A stretch of DNA of 64,000 bases, taken from an uncultured Clostridia bacterium (GTDB lineage: Bacteria > Bacillota > Clostridia > Christensenellales > CAG-917). Positions 60,363-64,000 of this stretch are shown here, one piece after another. Numbering within the stretch: the first letter of the stretch is position 1; every line of letters begins with the position of its first letter. The notes below the pieces were generated by a model. That model made no database searches, had not been told where the DNA came from, and saw nothing but the letters and a program-made list of their open reading frames with translations. The stretch lies in the NCBI GenBank assembly GCA_947589475.1, contig CANQBO010000004.1, forward strand, positions 47,929 through 111,928, read 5' to 3'. The translations under genes and the position numbers were made by a program.

Positions 60363-60793
60363 AGGTGCTTTTCGTGTGCACGGGCAACACCTGTCGCAGT
60401 CCCATGGCGGCGGCGCTCTTCAACGCGTACGCGCGCAAGTTCGGCTTTGACAGAGCAAAGAGCGCGGGAATTTGCGCGCAGGACGGAAAAACGTCCGAGT
60501 TTGCGATCGAAGCTTTGCGGCGCGCGGGACTGAGGGCAAGGCGCAAGAAGGCGAAACAGGTGGACGAAGCACTGCTTAAGAGCGTAGACGCGACCGTGAC
60601 GATGACAAAGGCGCAGGCGTACGCGCTGAGGGATATGTGCCCCGACCTCGACAACATCTTTAGCTTTTCGGACATAGCGGGCGTGGACATTCCCGACCCG
60701 TACGGCGGGGGAGAGGAGGAATATTTCGCCTGTTGCGACGCCCTCAAAACGCTTATGCCGAAAATTTACGATCATCTCAAAAAGCGGGCTTAA
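60359..60793 (+). CDS. ywlE: Low-molecular-weight protein arginine phosphatase YwlE
   Basis: A 144-residue LMW-PTP fold enzyme with CTGNTCRSPM (Cys7, Arg13). Thr11 in this loop, in place of the Ile of tyrosine phosphatases, is the determinant known for arginine phosphatases such as YwlE. DPYGGGEEEY near the end supplies the catalytic Asp. It removes phosphate from arginine, opposing McsB in stress response. In B. subtilis ywlE is downstream of ywlC, as here. Its ATG overlaps ywlC. Confidence 0.88.
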   Translation: MKVLFVCTGNTCRSPMAAALFNAYARKFGFDRAKSAGICAQDGKTSEFAIEALRRAGLRARRKKAKQVDEALLKSVDATVTMTKAQAYALRDMCPDLDNIFSFSDIAGVDIPDPYGGGEEEYFACCDALKTLMPKIYDHLKKRA

Positions 60794-60808
60794 ACGCTCG
60801 CTTTTGCA
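60780..60808 (+). terminator. Terminator after ywlE
   Basis: AAAGCGGGC and GCTCGCTTT pair over nine bases with one G-U pair, with loop TTAAAC; the ywlE stop codon is in the loop. T's are inside the 3' arm. Confidence 0.65.
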
Positions 60809-60830
60809 TATTAAAACGCTACTTTTGCAA

Positions 60831-61313
60831 TTACAGCATATTCAAAAGCTGTTTGAAAACGCTTATGTGCAACTCCTCGTCGAGAATTATGCGTTCGATG
60901 AGCAGTTTCACGCTCTCGTCCCGCAAGTTCAGCACGGTGCGCTCATAGCCGACGATCGCCGCCTCCTCCGCCGCGATGTTCTGCATGAGAAATTTGTGCG
61001 CGTCGAGGGTGTAGTTGACCATGCTCCCGTTATGGTAGGTGCGCGCGCCCATTATGGGGTAGCCGCCCAGCTTATATATGGTCCGTCCGAGCAACTCGAA
61101 GTGCTTCATCTCGCACCTCGCTATGCCTTCGAGAGCGCGTCTGAGTTCGCCGTCCTCGGGGGTTATGAAGCTCTGGAAGCTGTAGGTCATTATGGCGGTG
61201 AGTTCGCTTCCCGCGCCCGCATAGCTGGGCATGAGCAGTTTTGCCTGAGACAGATCCTCTTCCGTCTGCACCTCGGGATATGGCAGTTCGCTTGCGAATT
61301 TGAAATTTTCCAT
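60831..61313 (-). CDS. Ferritin-like (diiron carboxylate) protein
   Basis: The 160-residue product has two ferritin-like helix pairs with the metal ligand pattern: E in GAGSELTAIMTYSF, EMKHFE (ExxH), then AAEEAAIVGYERT and DEELHISVF (ExxH). The pattern resembles the small ferritin-like, rubrerythrin or Mn-catalase-like proteins of Clostridia. It may store or oxidise iron or remove peroxide. The start at 61313 (MENFKFASELPYPEVQTE) has ACGGAG upstream. It converges on ywlE. Confidence 0.85.
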   Translation of the reverse strand: MENFKFASELPYPEVQTEEDLSQAKLLMPSYAGAGSELTAIMTYSFQSFITPEDGELRRALEGIARCEMKHFELLGRTIYKLGGYPIMGARTYHNGSMVNYTLDAHKFLMQNIAAEEAAIVGYERTVLNLRDESVKLLIERIILDEELHISVFKQLLNML

Positions 61314-61427
61314 ATTATATCTCCGTGCAAACAGTATATGCGCGGGTTGTCGATCGTGACTATGCGCCTTTGATTTTTGCAAGAAACATCTCAAATGCGG
61401 ACAATAAATATTTTTTTGCCAAAATGC

Positions 61428-61456
61428 TTGCCAAAACAGGCGACGTATGCTAAAAT
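61428..61456 (+). promoter_or_regulatory. Promoter of secG
   Basis: TTGCCA (61428-61433), 17-bp spacer, TAAAAT (61451-61456). Confidence 0.75.
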
Positions 61457-61484
61457 CGATAAGTACAATTCGGAGGTTGGATCA

Positions 61485-61790
61485 ATGTTGAATTCGATCG
61501 CATTAAATTTCGGGACTCTTCTGGGCGAGATCGCCTATGAAGTCCGCACAAATGTCAAGCTTGCGTTTGGCATACTCATGGTCATCGCGTCCATAGCCAT
61601 CATAGTCGTCATCATGATGCAGAAGGGCACAAACGACGACGTCGGCGTCATATCGGGTTCCTCTGACACCTATTATGGCAAAAATAAGGAGCGCGGCAAG
61701 GAGAGTTTGCTCAAAAAGATCACGCTCGGGCTGTTCGTGTTCATCATGATTTGCGCCGTCATCTGCTTCGCAGTCGGCATTGCGGACTGA
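61485..61790 (+). CDS. secG: Protein translocase subunit SecG
   Basis: The 101-residue protein has two membrane segments (about 27-46 LAFGILMVIASIAIIVVIMM, and 78-98) joined by a hydrophilic loop containing QKG.ND.GVISG.S..YYGKNK, the SecG hallmark. It is part of the SecYEG channel. The ATG at 61485 has a CGGAGG site. In B. subtilis secG precedes rnr and smpB; here smpB follows directly and no rnr is in the window. Confidence 0.92.
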   Translation: MLNSIALNFGTLLGEIAYEVRTNVKLAFGILMVIASIAIIVVIMMQKGTNDDVGVISGSSDTYYGKNKERGKESLLKKITLGLFVFIMICAVICFAVGIAD

Positions 61791-61804
61791 GTCATATCGA
61801 CGCA

Positions 61805-61832
61805 CGCGGCTCGCTTGTCGGGCCGTTTTTTT
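61805..61832 (+). terminator. Terminator between secG and smpB
   Basis: CGGCTCG and CGGGCCG form a stem with one G-U or mismatch position, followed by seven T. It separates secG from smpB, which has its own promoter. Confidence 0.75.
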
Positions 61833-61885
61833 ATGCAAAATAGACAAACTTTTCGCGCGTGAAGCGCATATGCGGCGTCTGCCGC

Positions 61886-61914
61886 TTGCAAATACGCTGT
61901 TAAGGTAATATAAT
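61886..61914 (+). promoter_or_regulatory. Promoter of smpB, leaderless type
   Basis: TTGCAA (61886-61891) and TATAAT (61909-61914) with a 17-bp spacer. Seven bases later is the smpB ATG at 61922, so the transcript should start at or within a base of the start codon. No ribosome-binding site is present. Confidence 0.8.
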
Positions 61915-61921
61915 TCAAAGT

Positions 61922-62377
61922 ATGGACAGAGTCGTCGCCACAAACAAAAAAGCCTACCATGATTATTTCGTGGAGGACACATACGAAGCGGGCATAGTTC
62001 TCGTGGGTTGCGAGGTCAAGTCGATAAGGCAGGGCGGGGTCAACCTGCGCGACAGTTTTGTCATAATCAAAAACGGCGAGGCATTCCTCATAGGCGCGCA
62101 CATCTCTCCCTACAAGATGGGAAGCTATTTCAACCCCGACCCGCGCCGCACGCGCAAACTTCTCCTCAACAAGTACGAGATCGACAAACTCCGCGGCAAG
62201 GTGGAGCAAAAGGGCTATACTCTCGTCCCGCTGAAGATCTACTTTAAGGGCGCCCTCGTCAAAATAGAGCTGGGCGTATGCAAGGGCAAAGAGTTGCACG
62301 ACAAGCGCGCCGCCATAAAGGACAAAGAAAACAAGCGCAATCTTGAGCGCGTCATGAAGGAATACAACGTCAAATGA
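61922..62377 (+). CDS. smpB: SsrA-binding protein SmpB
   Basis: The 151-residue product is SmpB, the tmRNA partner that rescues stalled ribosomes: [93 protein letters not shown]. The length and all blocks are normal. The tmRNA gene itself, often near smpB, was not found before the IS element. The promoter is of the leaderless type. Confidence 0.95.
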   Translation: MDRVVATNKKAYHDYFVEDTYEAGIVLVGCEVKSIRQGGVNLRDSFVIIKNGEAFLIGAHISPYKMGSYFNPDPRRTRKLLLNKYEIDKLRGKVEQKGYTLVPLKIYFKGALVKIELGVCKGKELHDKRAAIKDKENKRNLERVMKEYNVK

Positions 62378-62478
62378 ACGACGCTTTTGCGGCGCATGCA
62401 AAAATAAATTCGGCAATTGCGATGAAAAGGCGGAAATGTCCCGCTCAAATCGCAAAATGCGCATATGTAGTGAGAAAA

Positions 62479-62512
62479 AACGTCCCTCCTACAGTCACGG
62501 CGGGGCTTTTTG
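62479..62512 (+). terminator. Terminator after smpB
   Basis: GTCCCTCC and GGCGGGGC form a stem with one mismatch and a G-U pair, loop TACAGTCAC, followed by TTTTT. The IS element seems to begin right after it. Confidence 0.55.
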
Positions 62513-62554
62513 TACTGTCATAAGCAACAAAAACAGGGGGAATGGCGTACGGTT

Positions 62555-63427
62555 TCAGATCGCGTCCTTTTGGCACATGGCTTTGTAGCGCACGGGACTT
62601 AATCCATGCAATTTGAGAGAGATCCTTTCGTTGTTGTAATAGAGTATATAATCTTCCAGACAGCGTATGAAATCGTCCGCCGTCAAAAATTTTTCGCCGT
62701 AAAACATCTCTTCCTTCAATCTTCCGAAAAAATTTTCCATACTGCTGTTGTCAAGGCAATTGCCTTTTCTGGACATGCTTTGAGTGATGCTGTGCTCCTC
62801 GAGCATTTTCTGAAATTCTACCGTTTGATATTGCCACCCATGATCGGAATGTAGGATAGGAGTCGCGTAAGAGGGCAGTTTTTCAAACAATTTTTCAAGC
62901 ATATCCCGCGTCTGGTCGAAGTCGGCGCAAAACGATATGGAATAGCACAATATCTCTCTGTTGTACAGGTCCATGACGGGGGACAGATATATCTTTTTTT
63001 CGCACACCGTAAATTCCGTAACGTCCGTCACAAGTTTGGTGTACGGCGTTGTCGCCTCGAAATCTCTGTTGATGATGTTGGGGACAGCTTTTCCCATAGT
63101 CCCGCGCAATTGTTCGGGCGCGCGCGCCGCATTCAAACCTATGTCGGCAATGCGCACAGAACCTTTTCCCGCGTCCCCTCGATACGACTTGTATTTCAGC
63201 TTGCTCTGTTTGCCTTGTATGCCAAGACCTTTCATAAGCTTCTGCACCGTCTTATGATTTATGCTGTAGCCGCGTTGCGTCATGATCTCCTTTATGCGCC
63301 TATATCCGTATCTTCCTTTGTTTTCCTCAAATATAGCTTCTATTTCCCGCTTTTCCTTCGCGTATTTGTCGGGTTTCGCTTTCAGATTGTAGTAGTAGGT
63401 GCTCCTTGCGACGTTGGCAACTTGCAA
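62555..63427 (-). CDS. IS3-family transposase OrfB (DDE integrase domain)
   Basis: A 290-residue frame with the rve DDE domain: Asp135 in LVTDVTEF, Asp195 in LHSDHGWQY and Glu231 in SSMENFFGRLKEE, with the expected spacing of 35 residues between the last two. The N-terminal part (STYYYN, RYGYRRIKEIM) is the HTH_21 region of IS3 OrfB. The frame is open upstream beyond the first ATG to the A7 slip site in orfA, giving KAEIISELRRKYPLPSILQV before the ATG-derived Met, so translation probably comes from -1 frameshifting of orfA rather than from the internal ATG. All catalytic residues are intact. Confidence 0.93.
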   Translation of the reverse strand: MQVANVARSTYYYNLKAKPDKYAKEKREIEAIFEENKGRYGYRRIKEIMTQRGYSINHKTVQKLMKGLGIQGKQSKLKYKSYRGDAGKGSVRIADIGLNAARAPEQLRGTMGKAVPNIINRDFEATTPYTKLVTDVTEFTVCEKKIYLSPVMDLYNREILCYSISFCADFDQTRDMLEKLFEKLPSYATPILHSDHGWQYQTVEFQKMLEEHSITQSMSRKGNCLDNSSMENFFGRLKEEMFYGEKFLTADDFIRCLEDYILYYNNERISLKLHGLSPVRYKAMCQKDAI

Positions 63428-63453
63428 AATAGAGGGAAGAGGATATTTCCGCC

Positions 63454-63657
63454 TTAGTTCCGAGATAATTTCCGCCTTTTGACGTTTGCTCGCTCTTCCC
63501 GCCGAACTAAGACTGCTGATTTTTTTAAATATTCGTTTTCAAGCCTCAAATATTCGATCTCTTCTCTAAGTCGCCTGTTTTCCATTTGTATAGCCGCCGC
63601 TTCTTCTTCGGACAACGTCCTCTTTTTCGGGACGCGCGCTCCGTCCGCCCTTGCCAT
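63454..63657 (-). CDS. IS3-family transposase OrfA (short form)
   Basis: A 67-residue frame that starts at 63657 behind AAGGAGAG. Residues 12-47 form a leucine-zipper-like helix (SEEEAAAIQMENRRLREEIE, YLRLENEYLKK) seen at the end of IS3 OrfA. The usual N-terminal helix-turn-helix is not recognisable. The A-run at 63520-63526 (A AAA AAA on the minus strand, at LKK) is a typical -1 slippage site; shifting there leads into the orfB frame without a stop. The zero frame ends after 20 more residues. Confidence 0.82.
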   Translation of the reverse strand: MARADGARVPKKRTLSEEEAAAIQMENRRLREEIEYLRLENEYLKKSAVLVRREERANVKRRKLSRN

Positions 63658-64000
63658 GATCGTTCTCTCCTTATTCGAATATATTTGCGCCGCAAACGCT
63701 ATGGAGCGGTCTGTATACGGCTTTCGGTCAAAGGGTCATCATGTTTGCTTGCGTACCGCCTGATACCGCTCAAAAGGTCACACGGCACGTCAAGTATAGC
63801 AGATTTTGCGAATTTTGCGACAAAAATTTTTCGGCTTTGATTTTCGGCGGTTTTCAAATCGCTTTTTCGCCGCGCGCAAGTTTAAATATTTTGTCGATTT
63901 TTGTCCAAATTCAGGGGGTCACTTCAGTGCCGGCATAGGCAACCAGGCTGTCCCCGAGTCAGCCAACATCTTGCTGGACGCAGACCTCACCCTCAAATTG

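Larger units (their letters stand above)
62511..63926 (-). mobile_element. IS3-family insertion sequence (IS150 group)
   Basis: The element contains an orfA and orfB pair on the minus strand. The right edge, read on the minus strand, begins TGAAGTGACCCCCTGAATTT and continues with GGACA, which fits the IS150-type terminal repeat (TG..CTGACCCC...TTGGACA). The left edge is less sure; TGTACTGTCAT at 62511 is the best candidate. I could not see a target-site duplication. Length near 1.4 kb is normal for the family. Confidence 0.8.

Noticed and set aside
62378-62510. tmRNA (ssrA) downstream of smpB
   Set aside because: No tmRNA 5' end, tag reading frame or tRNA-like 3' end can be seen before the IS element.
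1-64000. tRNA or rRNA genes
   Set aside because: The gaps between genes were read by eye for T-loop and anticodon-arm patterns and none was convincing; a dedicated tRNA scan would be needed to exclude a diverged one.

Overview
The window looks like a chromosomal segment of an uncultured, roughly mid-GC Gram-positive bacterium of the Clostridia type (Firmicutes/Bacillota). The evidence is the set of sporulation-linked genes (spoVT, yqfC, yqfD), several lipoproteins with a Gram-positive lipobox, the DnaD/DnaC-type primosome genes, and gene orders shared with Bacillus subtilis: spoVT-yabM-yabN, yqfC-yqfD-phoH-yqfF-ybeY-era-yqzL-recO, and ywlC-ywlE. No rRNA or tRNA gene and no CRISPR array was seen. 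The genus cannot be fixed from this sequence alone.

Layout. 1-5.1 kb: the 3' end of a DUF4037 gene, the remnant of a metallo-beta-lactamase-fold gene, a 949-residue lipoprotein flanked by two copies of an intergenic repeat, and a DUF2461 gene. 5.1-9.9 kb: a TetR regulator divergent from an iron-uptake operon (feoA, feoA, feoB, Cys-rich accessory protein); its FeoB carries an unusual duplicated acidic extracellular insertion. 10-13.6 kb: a two-domain class II aldolase-like protein and a lipoprotein whose signal-peptide codons contain a run of nine G. 14-20.3 kb: a purine salvage and uptake operon (xpt, BMP-family lipoprotein, ABC ATPase, two permeases). 20.4-22.8 kb: dnaD-dnaC on the minus strand. 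23-24.5 kb: a small gene with a leaderless-type promoter, a long hairpin, and an XRE regulator divergent from a membrane protein with a perfect palindrome in its promoter. 24.7-29.5 kb: spoVT, a SpoVB/MurJ-like flippase, mazG, dus, trmL.

29.5-36.2 kb is the most accessory-looking part. It holds a membrane-protein gene broken by a 28-bp tandem duplication, its TetR regulator, an unrecognised protein built from four copies of a short helical motif, an acetyltransferase, and two tandem BcrA-type ABC exporters. A 45-bp direct repeat brackets the unrecognised gene and the acetyltransferase. 36.5-46.6 kb: a P-type ATPase, a lipoprotein followed at once by four 35-bp hairpin repeats, a type IIA topoisomerase pair, and a DUF1846 gene. 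46.6-62.4 kb is mostly housekeeping: pepF, dnaB, the yqfC-recO cluster, ywlC-ywlE, a ferritin-like protein, secG and smpB. 62.5-63.9 kb is an IS3-family element with a likely programmed -1 frameshift.

Recurring themes are promoters whose -10 box lies 6-7 bp before a start codon with no ribosome-binding site (smpB, the 94-residue gene, yqfC, possibly others); remodelled versions of familiar proteins (FeoB insertion, DnaB acidic tail, YqfF without its sensor domain, MazG with only part of its methylase domain, aldolase with a degenerate twin); and several intergenic hairpins and repeats. None of these is proven to be a new system. The FeoB insertion, the motif-repeat protein, the 35-bp hairpin array and the G-tract are the best places to look.
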